Notes: a model not told the origin generated them from the letters alone. A DNA stretch of 64,000 bases from Paractinoplanes toevensis (GCF_018332695.1 NZ_BOQN01000049.1:186001-250000); one strand, 5' to 3'; positions 1-8,320 are shown, numbered from the stretch's first letter. A program made the numbers and translations.

Positions 1-930
1 GCCGCTTTCGGCCCAAGCCGGATGCCGCGCTCAGCGCCGATTCCGTCGAGCAACGCCCCCGACCCGACGGCCCCGACCTCGTCGGGCACCGTCGCCGGCC
101 CGGCCGCAGCGGTCCCCTCGGAGAGGGTTTCCAGCACGCCCGCCTCTGCGGCGCCGATCGTGTCCGCAGGTGCTTTTGGCCGGCACAGCCCGCCAGCGCC
201 GGCAGCCGCGGGGAGCATGTCGGGCCCCGAAGACGATGCGGCGGATCTGGGTTTCTCGGAGCCGGGAGCTTCGTCCACTGTGCGGCCGGGCGCCGACCGG
301 AGTGTGCACGATCACAGATCAACTCGGATGCGGCGGTCGTCCTGGGCGTTCGCCACCGGCTCGGAAGCCGACCAGCCCGAGCCGGCCGGCGGGGTGGATG
401 AGCCCGCGCCGAGGCGATCGAGGGTCGCCTCCCACGCGGCGAAGACCGGTGCTGTGCGGCCGACCGGCGGCACACCCTCCGCCGACGCCGTAGCCACCCC
501 GCCGCCGTTCCTGGGAATGCCGGGACCGGCGAGCGGAATGCCGGACGCGTTCGCCGGCCCTCCCGACACAGCTGGCCTTCCGGGTGCGGCGGGGGTTCAC
601 GGCGCCGAGCGTGGTCCGGGTGCGGCGGGGGTTCACGGTGCGGAGCGTGGTCCGGGTGCGGCGGGGGTTCACGGTGCGGAGCGTGGTCCCGGTGTCGCCG
701 GCGTTCACGGCACTGGCGGCGTTCCCGATGGTGCGGGTGAGGACGTCGGAATGCTGGTCGAGTCCTCAACAGAATCCACCGGGCGGCATACCGTGCCGGA
801 CGAACTGGTGCAGGCCACGACCTACCGGCTGCCGGCCGACCGGATTTTCCGGGCCAAGGTGCCGGAACCGGTCGCGCTGCCGGAGGAGCCCACCACCCGG
901 CTCGGCGTGCCGAAGCCTCGGCAGTCCTGA
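1..930 (+). CDS. C-terminal part of an unrecognised low-complexity protein (5' end outside window)
   Basis: The frame is open from the first base of the window to a TGA at 928-930, so the true start probably lies upstream; the first in-frame ATG here is at 22. The visible 300-odd residues are rich in Pro, Ala, Gly and Ser with no predicted membrane segment or catalytic motif. Three perfect-to-near-perfect 12-residue repeats (GAAGVHGAERGP type) are encoded by a 36-bp tandem DNA repeat. The last 50 residues are less repetitive and contain an arginine/proline-rich tail. Coding strand choice rests on codon bias and absence of stops. Function unknown; a disordered extension of a larger protein is likely. 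Confidence 0.5.
   Translation, partial: AAFGPSRMPRSAPIPSSNAPDPTAPTSSGTVAGPAAAVPSERVSSTPASAAPIVSAGAFGRHSPPAPAAAGSMSGPEDDAADLGFSEPGASSTVRPGADRSVHDHRSTRMRRSSWAFATGSEADQPEPAGGVDEPAPRRSRVASHAAKTGAVRPTGGTPSADAVATPPPFLGMPGPASGMPDAFAGPPDTAGLPGAAGVHGAERGPGAAGVHGAERGPGAAGVHGAERGPGVAGVHGTGGVPDGAGEDVGMLVESSTESTGRHTVPDELVQATTYRLPADRIFRAKVPEPVALPEEPTTRLGVPKPRQS
582..689 (+). repeat. 36-bp tandem repeat, three copies
   Basis: Units at 582-617, 618-653 and 654-689 differ at only a few positions; a fourth, decayed copy follows. The unit is a multiple of three and sits in frame in the partial gene, adding 12-residue GVHGAERGP-type repeats. It has no spacers, so it is not a CRISPR. Confidence 0.9.
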
Positions 931-971
931 CGCGGCGCGGAAGTGTCGTACCCCCGGCGTACGTTCTCGGC

Positions 972-1319
972 ATGGTCACCGTCGACGACGTGCGCCGGGT
1001 GTGTCGTGATCTGCCGCGCAGCTCGGAACATCTGATTCACGATCGGGTCAAGTTTCGCGTGGGCTCGATCGTCTATGTTGCCTTTTCCCGCGACGAGACG
1101 GTGATGGGGTTCGGCTTCCCCAAGGAGGAGCGGGCCGCGCTGGTGGCGGCCGAGCCGCATCTGTTCCATCTGCCGCGCGAGTCCGACCTGCGGTTCAACT
1201 GGGTGCAGGTGTGGCTGTCCGAGCTGGACGAGGAGCGGATGACCGAGTTGGTCCTGGACGCCTGGCGGATGGTTGTGCCCAAACGGGTCTGGTCGGCTTA
1301 CCTCCCGCGCCTGGCCTAG
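972..1319 (+). CDS. MmcQ/YjbR family protein
   Basis: A 115-residue protein with the typical MmcQ/YjbR layout: an N-terminal helix with the DVRRVCRDLP motif, a central region around YVAFSRDETVMGF, and a C-terminal segment with the characteristic WVQVWLSELD and LVLDAWRMVVPKR elements. Members have a CyaY-like double-wing fold and are described as DNA-binding-like, but no precise role is established. Length is normal for the family. It begins at ATG 972, 41 bp after the preceding gene, with only a weak Shine-Dalgarno sequence. It is followed by an independent lipoprotein gene, so context does not refine its function. Confidence 0.85.
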   Translation: MVTVDDVRRVCRDLPRSSEHLIHDRVKFRVGSIVYVAFSRDETVMGFGFPKEERAALVAAEPHLFHLPRESDLRFNWVQVWLSELDEERMTELVLDAWRMVVPKRVWSAYLPRLA

Positions 1320-1442
1320 CGATTCCGAACGAGGGAAGTTCTACCGCCATCGTGTCAACTAATCCGTTTGGATATTGGCGCGGCCCCGGTGACCCGCGAC
1401 CCTGATCAAACGATGTTCCGGGCACCACCCCCAGGGGAGAAG

Positions 1443-1994
1443 ATGAAGCGCCTCAGCGCATTCGCCGTTGTCTCGTTCGCTGCCGTCGTCGTGCTCAGCG
1501 GCTGCGGCATTCTCGACAAGAAGACCGACGGCAACTCGGCCTCGGCCGCCGGCGCCCCCACCGGCGATGCCGCCCAGCCGACGCCCACCGCCTCCGCGGT
1601 GAGCGGTGTCGGCTCGGCGAAGGACGCCGGCGACCTGCCCGACCCGTGCACGCTGCTCAGCAAGGCCGAGGTCGTCGAGCTGACCGGCCGCAAGATCACC
1701 CAGATCGACGAGGACGGCGCCCAGCCGAGCGACACCACCCGCTTCTGCCAGTGGCAGCAGGACAGCGGCCAGCTGGCCGTCTTCATCGCCCGCACCACCG
1801 AGGAAGAGTTCAAGACCACCATCGCCGACGCCCAGCCGGTCGACGGCGTGGGCGAGGACGCCTTCGAGCTGGCCGGCCACCTCTACGTCCTTTACGGCAC
1901 GGTCCAGGTCGACGTCTACTCGCGCGGCGCCTCGGACGACCAGAATCTGACCGACTCCAAAGAGGTCGCCGACAAGGTGATCCCTCGCATCTGA
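1443..1994 (+). CDS. DUF3558-like lipoprotein
   Basis: A 183-residue exported lipoprotein. Residues 1-20 form a lipoprotein signal with a short basic N-terminus, a hydrophobic core and the lipobox LSGC. A Ser/Thr/Ala/Pro-rich linker follows, then a compact domain beginning near LPDPCTLLSKAEVVELTG, typical of the DUF3558 family found in actinobacterial surface lipoproteins. Two cysteines (in DPCTLL and FCQWQ) could form a disulfide. ATG 1443 is chosen because an AGGGGAGA ribosome site precedes it by a few bases and it gives an intact signal peptide; an upstream in-frame start would add a stretch without signal features. Ligand and role are unknown. Confidence 0.8.
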   Translation: MKRLSAFAVVSFAAVVVLSGCGILDKKTDGNSASAAGAPTGDAAQPTPTASAVSGVGSAKDAGDLPDPCTLLSKAEVVELTGRKITQIDEDGAQPSDTTRFCQWQQDSGQLAVFIARTTEEEFKTTIADAQPVDGVGEDAFELAGHLYVLYGTVQVDVYSRGASDDQNLTDSKEVADKVIPRI

Positions 1995-2157
1995 CGCGCG
2001 CAGCCCAAGCCGAAGCCGCCCGCCCCCGGCGACCGGTGACCGCGGGCAGGTGGTCGGCCACCTGCGGTTACGCGGCTGGCGTCTTGCCGCGAGGCGGCTG
2101 GCGACCGGTGGCCCGGCGGCCGGCGTTCTCCGGCCAGGCGGCCGGCGTCCTGCCATG

Positions 2158-2249
2158 AGGCGGGCGGCAGGCCAGCCGCGAGGTGGGCGGCAAGTCTGGG
2201 GTCAGGCGGGCGGCAGGCCAGCCGTGAGGCGGGCGGCAAGTCTGCGGTC
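2158..2249. repeat. 46-bp direct repeat, two copies
   Basis: Two adjacent 46-bp units (2158-2203 and 2204-2249) differ at three positions, and a partial third begins at 2250. They lie in the roughly 250-bp GC-rich gap between the lipoprotein and the 3' end of the epoxide hydrolase gene and just touch its stop codon. The rest of the gap (1995-2157) is also GC-rich with shorter degenerate copies; I see no gene in it. Confidence 0.85.
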
Positions 2250-3390
2250 AGGCGGGCGGGCGGGATCGGGCTGGTTCGGGCCAATGGTGGGCGGCGTTGC
2301 GGATTTCCTGGATGAACAGGGCGGGCTGTTCGAAGGCGGCGAAGTGGCCTCCTCGGGGCGGCTCGTTCCAGTAATGGATGTTCGGGAAGCGTTGCTCGGC
2401 CCAGCGGCGGGACGGGTGGGGGATCTCGCGGGGGAAGACCGAGCAGGCGGTGGGGGCGGTGATCACGTCGGTGGTGCCGGTGCGGAAGACGGCCTGCACC
2501 TCGGCGAAGCTTTCCCAGTAGAGCCGGGCCGCGGACGCTCCGGTGGCGGGCAGCCAGTAGAGCATCAGGTTGTCCAGCAGTTGGTCGTCGGTGAACACCG
2601 TGGAGAGGTCGCCGTCGTGGTCGGTCCAGGCGTGGAATTTCTCGATGATCCAGGCGCACAGGGCGGCGGGGGAGTCGACCAGGGCGTAACCGATGGTCTG
2701 CGGCCTGGTCGACTGCTCCAGCGAATAGCCGTCGCCGGTGGCCGCGGCCGTCAGGTCGGCGATCGACTTTCGCTCGGCGGGTGTCACCGGGTCGAGCGGG
2801 GCGACCAGCGGTGGCATCAGGTGGATGCCGATCAGGCGGTGCGGGTGGCGGACCGCCAGGGACGTGCTGATCGTGGTGCCCCAGTCGTGGCCCTCAGCGA
2901 TGAAGCGGGGGTAGTCGAGGCGGGTCATCAGCTCGGCCCAGGCGTCGGCCACCCGGTGCACCGTCCAGCCGGCCACCGCCGGCTGGTCGCTGAATCCGTA
3001 ACCGGGCAGTGACGGGCACACCACGTGGAAGGCGGGCTCGCCCGGTGGCGGGGTGGTCAGCGGGGTCACCACCTCGGCGAACTCGACCACCGAGCCGGGC
3101 CAGCCGTGTGTCATCAGCAGCGGGCGGGCGTCGGGGCGCTCGGAACGCGCGTGCAGGAAGTGAATGGCCACGCCGTCGATGACCGTGCGGAACTGGGGAT
3201 GGCGGTTGAGGCGCTGGGCGGCCGCGTCGAAGTCGTAACCGTCGGCCCAGTAGGTGCACAGCGAGCGGGCGAACTCCAGTGGCGTGCCCTGCGCCCAGCC
3301 GGGGGCGGTCTGCGCCGAGGGCCAGCGGGTGCGGCGCAGGCGGGTGCGGAGGTCGTCGGGGTCGAAGGTGACCGTGAAGGGCGTGATCAT
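2248..3390 (-). CDS. Epoxide hydrolase, EHN-domain alpha/beta hydrolase
   Basis: A 380-residue protein of the microsomal-type epoxide hydrolase group. The N-terminal EHN region (about residues 1-105: ITPFTVTFDPDDL... DGVAIHFLHARS) is followed by an alpha/beta hydrolase core with the oxyanion motif HGWPGS, the nucleophile elbow EGHDWGTT (Asp nucleophile) and a late GGHFAAFEQP segment with the catalytic His. It likely opens epoxides to diols in the cytoplasm. ATG 3390 overlaps the stop of the upstream LLM oxidoreductase gene as ATGA, so the two are translationally coupled. It is the last gene of a three-gene operon facing a divergent MarR regulator, suggesting detoxification of xenobiotics. Confidence 0.88.
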   Translation of the reverse strand: MITPFTVTFDPDDLRTRLRRTRWPSAQTAPGWAQGTPLEFARSLCTYWADGYDFDAAAQRLNRHPQFRTVIDGVAIHFLHARSERPDARPLLMTHGWPGSVVEFAEVVTPLTTPPPGEPAFHVVCPSLPGYGFSDQPAVAGWTVHRVADAWAELMTRLDYPRFIAEGHDWGTTISTSLAVRHPHRLIGIHLMPPLVAPLDPVTPAERKSIADLTAAATGDGYSLEQSTRPQTIGYALVDSPAALCAWIIEKFHAWTDHDGDLSTVFTDDQLLDNLMLYWLPATGASAARLYWESFAEVQAVFRTGTTDVITAPTACSVFPREIPHPSRRWAEQRFPNIHYWNEPPRGGHFAAFEQPALFIQEIRNAAHHWPEPARSRPPA

Positions 3391-4169
3391 GAGCGGGGTG
3401 GGCCGGCCGCGATGCGGTCGCGGATCTCGTGTTTGGTCTCGGACTGCCAGCGGGTCTCCATCCACCAGGTGCAGCCGGCCTCGGCCCAGGGCTCGACCAG
3501 CGCGGCGCCGCCGGCCGCCGGGGTCTCGCCCTCGGCCAGGATGTCGGCCGTGCTGCCCTGCTCGGTGAGCCAGGCGCGCAGCTCGCGGGTCGTCTCGGGG
3601 CTCGGGGAGTGGCCGGGGATGACGCCGTCGCAGCGCAGCACCCGGCGCATCGATTTGAGCCGGGGCCACACCGCGACCACCCAGATCGGGATGCGCTCCT
3701 GCACCGGCCGGACGGCCTCGGACAGGTCGTCGCTGCCGACCGCATAGGTGTAGTGCGAACCGGAGAACGTGCGGGCACCCGACCACAGCGCCCGGATCAG
3801 GTCGATGCCCTCGTCCATCATCGCGGCCCGCTCGCGCAGGTCGGTGGGCTCGCCGGTGGCCGGCAACCCGGCGTCGACCGCGCCGACCCCGATGCCCAGG
3901 ATCGCCCGGCCGCCGGAGAGCTGGTCGAGGGTGGCGACCTGACTCGCCACTTTCCACGGGCGGCGCCAGGGCAGCGGTGTCAGCATGGTGCCCAGGCGGA
4001 CGCGGCTGGTGCGGGCGGCCATCGCGGCCAGCAGCGACCAGGCGTCGACGCCGTAGGCCGCCTCCCACACGAACACCCCGTCCCACCCGGACTGCTCGGC
4101 CAGCACCGCCTGCTCCAGCTGCTCGCGGGCGCTGCCGGCGGGGAGGATCACTCCGAACTTGAGTGTCAT
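3387..4169 (-). CDS. LLM-class F420-dependent oxidoreductase
   Basis: A 260-residue TIM-barrel oxidoreductase of the luciferase-like monooxygenase superfamily. Family features visible are the N-terminal KFGVILPAG strand, the WDGVFVWEA segment, the RVRLGTMLTPLPWRRPWKVA block and GGRAILGIGVGAVDAG, all near the flavin or F420 site. In actinomycetes such proteins usually use coenzyme F420; FMN is the alternative. It overlaps by ATGA both the TIGR03086 gene upstream and the epoxide hydrolase downstream. The substrate cannot be told from sequence. Confidence 0.85.
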   Translation of the reverse strand: MTLKFGVILPAGSAREQLEQAVLAEQSGWDGVFVWEAAYGVDAWSLLAAMAARTSRVRLGTMLTPLPWRRPWKVASQVATLDQLSGGRAILGIGVGAVDAGLPATGEPTDLRERAAMMDEGIDLIRALWSGARTFSGSHYTYAVGSDDLSEAVRPVQERIPIWVVAVWPRLKSMRRVLRCDGVIPGHSPSPETTRELRAWLTEQGSTADILAEGETPAAGGAALVEPWAEAGCTWWMETRWQSETKHEIRDRIAAGPPRS

Positions 4170-4750
4170 GCCTCGTTCTTAACAGGACCCTCCGACAGTT
4201 TTGGCCAGGACGGGTCACGGCCGAGCAGCAGCAGGATCTCGTCGAGCGGTGACACCCCCGGCGGCAGGGGCCGAGCCGGGGCGAAAGCGGCGTCCGGCGC
4301 CTGGCGGGACGCATCGTCGGGCACGGCCCGGGCGATCGGCCGGGCGAGGGCCAGGACGTCCGGCTCGACCACGTACGGGACACCGAGCGTCGCCGCCACG
4401 TCCCAGCCGTGCACCACGTAGTCGACGAGGTGGAACCCGATCGCCTGCCGGCCGGGGAAGGTCATCGAGGGGTGGATCTCGGGCAGCAGGAAGGGCCGGT
4501 CGAGCACCCCGGGCGCGGCGAAGGCGGAGGTCACCAGCTCGGCGGCCGCCGCGTACGTCCGTACGGAAGGAATTTGAACGCCGAGCGCAGCGGAGGCGAA
4601 GATGCGATGTTGTTCGGTCATGTGCGCGATGAGCGCACCGAGATCCCAGCCCGCGCAGGGGGTGGGCAGTGTGAGGGAGGAGGCCTGAGCAACCAGCTCG
4701 ACGGTGGCGGCGACGGTGGCCGCGTCGGCCGAGATCAAATCAGTAGGCAT
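4166..4750 (-). CDS. TIGR03086 family protein (mycothiol-dependent maleylpyruvate isomerase-like)
   Basis: A 194-residue member of the DinB/maleylpyruvate isomerase superfamily. The N-terminal helix bundle carries the LTLPTPCAGWDLGALIAHM motif typical of TIGR03086, and HLVDYVVHGWDVAATLG holds the second and third metal-ligand histidines. These proteins are thought to be metal- and mycothiol-dependent transferases or isomerases. It is the first gene of the operon with the LLM oxidoreductase and epoxide hydrolase, sharing an ATGA overlap. It is divergent from the MarR gene with 53 bp between the starts, so MarR control of the operon is likely. Confidence 0.85.
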   Translation of the reverse strand: MPTDLISADAATVAATVELVAQASSLTLPTPCAGWDLGALIAHMTEQHRIFASAALGVQIPSVRTYAAAAELVTSAFAAPGVLDRPFLLPEIHPSMTFPGRQAIGFHLVDYVVHGWDVAATLGVPYVVEPDVLALARPIARAVPDDASRQAPDAAFAPARPLPPGVSPLDEILLLLGRDPSWPKLSEGPVKNEA

Positions 4751-4777
4751 GCGCTTATCGTCTACGGGCGCTTACGA
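4751..4777. promoter_or_regulatory. Direct repeat in the TIGR03086/marR divergent promoter region
   Basis: The 53-bp intergenic region contains two near-identical 10-bp blocks (GCGCTTATCG at 4751-4760 and GCGCTTACGA at 4768-4777), 17 bp apart. They sit between the divergent starts and are candidates for the MarR-family binding site, although MarR proteins usually prefer inverted repeats. Confidence 0.3.
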
Positions 4778-4803
4778 TTACGCAAGAGTAGGAAGATCTA
4801 AGG

Positions 4804-5208
4804 GTGGACAGCGAGCGGCCCGATCTGGGCGCGATGGTGATGCGGCTGGGGCGCCGCCTCATCGCCATGGAGGAGCCCATCCTGGAGCGGCACGGCCTGA
4901 CGATGTGGGCCTACGTCGTGCTGACGGCCTTGCGGGAGGGCCCGACCCGCACCCAGGCCGCCCTCGCGCAGAGCATCGGCGCCGACAAGACCCGGCTCAT
5001 CCCGATCCTCGACGACCTGCAGAAACGCGGCCTCATCGAGCGTGACCCGGACCCGGCCGACCGCCGGGTGCGCCTGCTGGGCCTGACCACCGAGGGGCAG
5101 CGGAAGCAACGCGCGATCCAGAGCGAGATCCGTACCGCGGAAGATGATCTTCTGGAGGACGCCGCGGATCGCGAAGCCTTCGTCCGCGCGCTACGAGACC
5201 TGACCTAG
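4804..5208 (+). CDS. MarR family transcriptional regulator
   Basis: A 134-residue winged-helix regulator. After the N-terminal dimerisation helix, the MarR core is seen as LTMWAYVVLTALREG, TQAALAQSIGADKTRLIPILDDLQKRGLIERDPDPADRR (recognition helix plus wing with the conserved DxRxR) and RLLGLTTEGQ. Length is normal. The GTG at 4804 starts just downstream of an AGG-containing leader. Being divergent from the epoxide hydrolase operon, it probably represses it in response to a small ligand. Its last 18 bp overlap the 3' end of the convergent RNase HI gene. Confidence 0.88.
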   Translation: MDSERPDLGAMVMRLGRRLIAMEEPILERHGLTMWAYVVLTALREGPTRTQAALAQSIGADKTRLIPILDDLQKRGLIERDPDPADRRVRLLGLTTEGQRKQRAIQSEIRTAEDDLLEDAADREAFVRALRDLT

Positions 5209-5643
5209 GGCTTCCTGCAGGCCCCGGGCGGCCAGGCGGTCGGCGCGCTCGTTCTCGGGGTGGCCGGCGTGGCCCTTCACCCAGTGCCACTGCACGTCGT
5301 GGCGCTTGACCACGGCGTCCAGCCGCTGCCACAGGTCGACGTTCTTGACCGGCTGCTTGGCGGCGGTCTGCCAGCCGTTGACTTTCCACTTGGGCACCCA
5401 CTTGGTGATGCCGTCGCGGACGTAGATGCTGTCCGTGTAGAGCATGACGGTCACCGGTGCGCGGTTCAGCGACTCGAGGGCGCTGATCGGGGCCAGCAAC
5501 TCCATGCGGTTGTTCGTCGTCATCGCCGAGGTGCCGCCGCAGAGGTCTTTTTCCCGGGAGCCGTAACGCAGGACGGCACCCCAGCCGCCGGGGCCGGGGT
5601 TGGGGACGCACGCCCCGTCGGTGTAGATCTCCACCACGGTCAT
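5191..5643 (-). CDS. rnhA: Ribonuclease HI
   Basis: A 150-residue RNase H type 1, the usual bacterial size, degrading the RNA strand of RNA-DNA hybrids. All catalytic residues are visible: D9 (in IYTDGAC), E48 (NNRMELL), D71 (LYTDSIY) and D135 (NERADRLA), plus H125 in VKGHAGH of the flexible loop. The basic-protrusion region WVPKWKVNGWQTAAKQPVKNVDLW is also present, indicating the substrate-binding handle. Its end overlaps convergently with the marR gene. Confidence 0.97.
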   Translation of the reverse strand: MTVVEIYTDGACVPNPGPGGWGAVLRYGSREKDLCGGTSAMTTNNRMELLAPISALESLNRAPVTVMLYTDSIYVRDGITKWVPKWKVNGWQTAAKQPVKNVDLWQRLDAVVKRHDVQWHWVKGHAGHPENERADRLAARGLQEALGQVS

Positions 5644-5742
5644 GCGTGCACCCTACCCACGGGGCAGAGTGAGGTCGGCCATGCGGAGGCGGGGTGTCCG
5701 TCGCCGGCACGTAAAGTGGCCGGGGCGGAAGGGGTTGAACCG

Positions 5743-6657
5743 GTGAGTGACGGCGCGGTCGAGGTGCGGGAAGTCGTCGTGCGCTACGGCGCCACGACTG
5801 CCGTCGACGGGGTGTCACTGACCGTGCCGCGCGGCCGGGTCCTGGCGCTGCTGGGGCACAACGGCGCCGGCAAGACGAGCCTGCTCCAGGTCTGCGAGGG
5901 GTTCCGCCCGGCCGACGGCGGCGAGTGTCGCGTGCTGGGCCTCGACCCGGTCCGCGACCACGACGAGCTGATGCCGAGGCTGGGCATCATGCTGCAGTCC
6001 GGCGGCGTCTATCCGTGGGCCACGGCCGGCGAGATCCTTCGACTGTTCGCGTCGTTCTCGGCAAATCCGCTGAACCCCGACATGCTGATGGACCGGCTGG
6101 GCTTGCGGAAGTTCGAGCGCACCCGGTTCCGGCGGCTGAGCGGTGGCGAGCAGCAGCGGCTCTCGCTGGCGATCGCCCTGGTCGGCCGGCCCGAACTGGT
6201 CTTCCTGGACGAGCCGACGGCCGGCATGGACACCGAGGCCCGGCACACGACCTGGCAGCTGATCAACGAGTTGCGCGACCACGGCGTGAGCGTCCTGCTC
6301 ACCACGCACCTTCTGGACGAGGCGGAACGGCTCGCCGACGACGTGGTGATCATGCGGGCGGGCCGCGTCGCGGCTACCGGAACCCCGGCGGAACTCACGG
6401 CCGCGGCGGGCATCGACCTCCTGGAGGTACGCGCCGATGCCGGCCTGAAACCGGAAAGCGTCCACTTCAAGGCCGTCGAGACCAGCCCCGGGGAGTACGC
6501 GGTGAGCGGTGCCCTCGACGCCGCCGTGATCGCCGAGGTGCTGACCTGGTTCGCGACGAGCGGTGCTCAGGTCACGGCGGTCAACAGCCGGCGGCGCACG
6601 CTGGAGGACGTCTACCTCGCCCTGACCAAGGACAACCGAGCAGGAGTGGGCCGATGA
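5743..6657 (+). CDS. ABC transporter ATP-binding protein
   Basis: A 304-residue ATPase of the ABC-2/DrrA-type exporter group. It has Walker A (GHNGAGKTS), a Q-loop (MLQSGGVYPW), the signature LSGGEQQR, Walker B with catalytic Glu (LVFLDEPTAGMD) and the H-loop (TTHLLDEAE). The C-terminal 80 residues form the typical accessory domain ending in a LEDVYLALT element. GTG 5743 is chosen for a GGAAGGGG ribosome site 8 bp upstream and the absence of family sequence earlier. It overlaps the permease gene by ATGA, forming a two-gene exporter. Confidence 0.93.
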   Translation: MSDGAVEVREVVVRYGATTAVDGVSLTVPRGRVLALLGHNGAGKTSLLQVCEGFRPADGGECRVLGLDPVRDHDELMPRLGIMLQSGGVYPWATAGEILRLFASFSANPLNPDMLMDRLGLRKFERTRFRRLSGGEQQRLSLAIALVGRPELVFLDEPTAGMDTEARHTTWQLINELRDHGVSVLLTTHLLDEAERLADDVVIMRAGRVAATGTPAELTAAAGIDLLEVRADAGLKPESVHFKAVETSPGEYAVSGALDAAVIAEVLTWFATSGAQVTAVNSRRRTLEDVYLALTKDNRAGVGR

Positions 6658-7403
6658 GCAGCGGCACCTTCGCGCCGGCGCCGGCCCGCGCGCCGATGCG
6701 GGCGATCCTGCGCAGCCAGATCCGGATGGAACTGGTGCTGACCGCCCGCCGCGGCGAGGCCGTCGTGCTGGCCATGGGCGTGCCGTTGCTGGTCTTGCTC
6801 GGCGCCGGGCTCACCGACGTCACCACCGTGCCGGGCGATGACCGGCTGGCCTACGTGGTCCCCGGCGTGCTCGCGCTGACCGTGATGTCGACCGCGTTCA
6901 CCGGCCAGGCGATCACCACCGGCTACGAGCGCAGCTACGGCGTCCTCAAGCGACTCGGCGCGTCCCCGCTGACCCGGCCGGGCCTGCTGATCTCGAAGAC
7001 CGCCGCGGTGCTGAGCCTGATCGTGGTGCAGTTGCTGGTGCTCGCGGCGGTCGGCATCGCGGTCGGCTGGCGCCCGGAGGCCGGTCAGCTGCTGCCGGCG
7101 ATCGGGGTGACCGTGCTGGCCACGGCCGCCTACAGCGGGCTCGCCCTGCTGCTGGCCAGTGTGCTGAAACCGGAGACCACGACCGGCGCCGCGACGCTGA
7201 TCTACGTGCTGATGCTGGCGGCCGGCGGCATCATGTTCACCGCGCCGGACGTCGCGGTCGTGCTGCCGCTGGCCGCGCACGCCGAGGCCCTGCGCGCGAC
7301 GCTCTCGCACGGCGCGGCGGTGCCGGTGAACGACTGGCTCAGCCTCGCGGCCTGGGCCGTCGTCTGCGTGACGGCCGCCGTCAAGAAGATGCGCTGGGAG
7401 TAG
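6654..7403 (+). CDS. ABC-2 type transporter permease
   Basis: A 249-residue membrane protein with about six hydrophobic segments, starting with VVLAMGVPLLVLLGAGL and including a long LLISKTAAVLSLIVVQLLVLAAVGIA stretch. The layout and the EALRATLSHG region before the last helix match ABC-2 permeases. Its ATG overlaps the stop of the preceding ATPase, so together they make a homodimeric-type exporter. The 80-bp gap that follows separates it from a second exporter with its own two-component system. Substrate unknown. Confidence 0.88.
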   Translation: MSSGTFAPAPARAPMRAILRSQIRMELVLTARRGEAVVLAMGVPLLVLLGAGLTDVTTVPGDDRLAYVVPGVLALTVMSTAFTGQAITTGYERSYGVLKRLGASPLTRPGLLISKTAAVLSLIVVQLLVLAAVGIAVGWRPEAGQLLPAIGVTVLATAAYSGLALLLASVLKPETTTGAATLIYVLMLAAGGIMFTAPDVAVVLPLAAHAEALRATLSHGAAVPVNDWLSLAAWAVVCVTAAVKKMRWE

Positions 7404-7447
7404 ACGTCCACCGAACGATGGACACGGGATGACGGTCTACCGGTCCT

Positions 7448-7467
7448 GTTGATCACGCATGATCAAC
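7448..7467. promoter_or_regulatory. Perfect 8-bp inverted repeat upstream of exporter/two-component operon
   Basis: GTTGATCA and TGATCAAC are separated by CGCA, 17 bp before the ATG of the next ATPase gene. This is a candidate operator, for example for the LuxR-type regulator encoded at the end of the same operon. It is also close enough to the start to be a small RNA hairpin. Confidence 0.45.
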
Positions 7468-7483
7468 ACGCAGGATTACCGGC

Positions 7484-8320
7484 ATGGACGTCATTGAAGT
7501 CAGCGGACTTCGCAAGACCTACCGGGGCCACGACGCGGTTCGCGGTATCGACCTGAACGTGCCGCGCGGCGAGGTGTTCGCGCTGCTCGGCCCGAACGGC
7601 GCCGGCAAGACCACGACCGTGGAGATCCTCGAGGGCCATCGCCGGCGCAGCGGCGGCGAGGCCCGGGTGCTCGGCGAGGACCCGGGCACGGCCGGGCGGG
7701 TCTGGCGGGCCCGGATCGGGGTCGTGCTGCAGGACGCCGACGACGCCGCCGATCTGACCGTCACCGAGATGGTCCGGCACGTGGCCGGCTTCTACCCCGA
7801 CCCGCGCCCGGTGGCCGAGGTCATCGACCTGGTCGGCCTCACCGAGAAGAGCAAGGCCCGCATCCGTACGCTCTCCGGCGGTCAACGCCGCCGGGTCGAT
7901 GTGGCGCTCGGCATCGTCGGCCGCCCCGAACTGCTCTTCCTCGACGAGCCCACCACCGGCTTCGACCCGGCCGCCCGCCGCCAGTTCTGGGACCTGATCC
8001 GGGCTTTGGCCGCCGAGGGCACGACGATCCTGCTGACCACGCACTATCTGGAGGAGGCGGAGGCGCTCGCCGACCGGCTCGCGGTGCTGTCCGGCGGCCT
8101 GATCGTGGCCGAGGGAACGCCCGCCACGCTGGGCGGCCGGGGCGCGGCGGGGGCGAGGGTGAGCTGGCGGCACGGGGGCGTGCAGCACACCGAGCAGGTG
8201 ACCGACCCGACCGAGCTGATCCGCAAGCTCGTCGCCGAGGACGCCGACCTGACCACGCTCACCGTCACCCGCCCGACCCTCGAGGACACCTACCTCACTC
8301 TGATCGGAGACCACCGATGA
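7484..8320 (+). CDS. ABC transporter ATP-binding protein (DrrA-like)
   Basis: A 278-residue ABC ATPase with Walker A (GPNGAGKTT), signature LSGGQRRR, Walker B (LLFLDEPTTGFD) and H-loop (TTHYLEEAE). A short C-terminal domain ends with PTLEDTYLTLIG, a common ending of ABC-2 exporter ATPases. It is the first of four coupled genes (ATPase, permease, histidine kinase, response regulator), each overlapping the next by four bases. Such arrangements in Firmicutes and Actinobacteria usually provide inducible export or resistance to a membrane-active compound. Confidence 0.93.
   Translation: MDVIEVSGLRKTYRGHDAVRGIDLNVPRGEVFALLGPNGAGKTTTVEILEGHRRRSGGEARVLGEDPGTAGRVWRARIGVVLQDADDAADLTVTEMVRHVAGFYPDPRPVAEVIDLVGLTEKSKARIRTLSGGQRRRVDVALGIVGRPELLFLDEPTTGFDPAARRQFWDLIRALAAEGTTILLTTHYLEEAEALADRLAVLSGGLIVAEGTPATLGGRGAAGARVSWRHGGVQHTEQVTDPTELIRKLVAEDADLTTLTVTRPTLEDTYLTLIGDHR

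Noticed and set aside
582..689. A CRISPR-like repeat array
   Set aside because: The 36-bp units are directly adjacent with no spacers, in frame, and code for protein repeats.
2248..4383. A 711-codon minus-strand frame joining the epoxide hydrolase to sequence upstream
   Set aside because: Only the part from 3390 down has hydrolase features. The rest overlaps the LLM oxidoreductase and TIGR03086 genes in another frame and reads as low-complexity Arg/Pro sequence.
7406..7423. Terminator after the first ABC exporter
   Set aside because: The 5-bp arms (GTCCA/TGGAC) are too short and there is no T-run.
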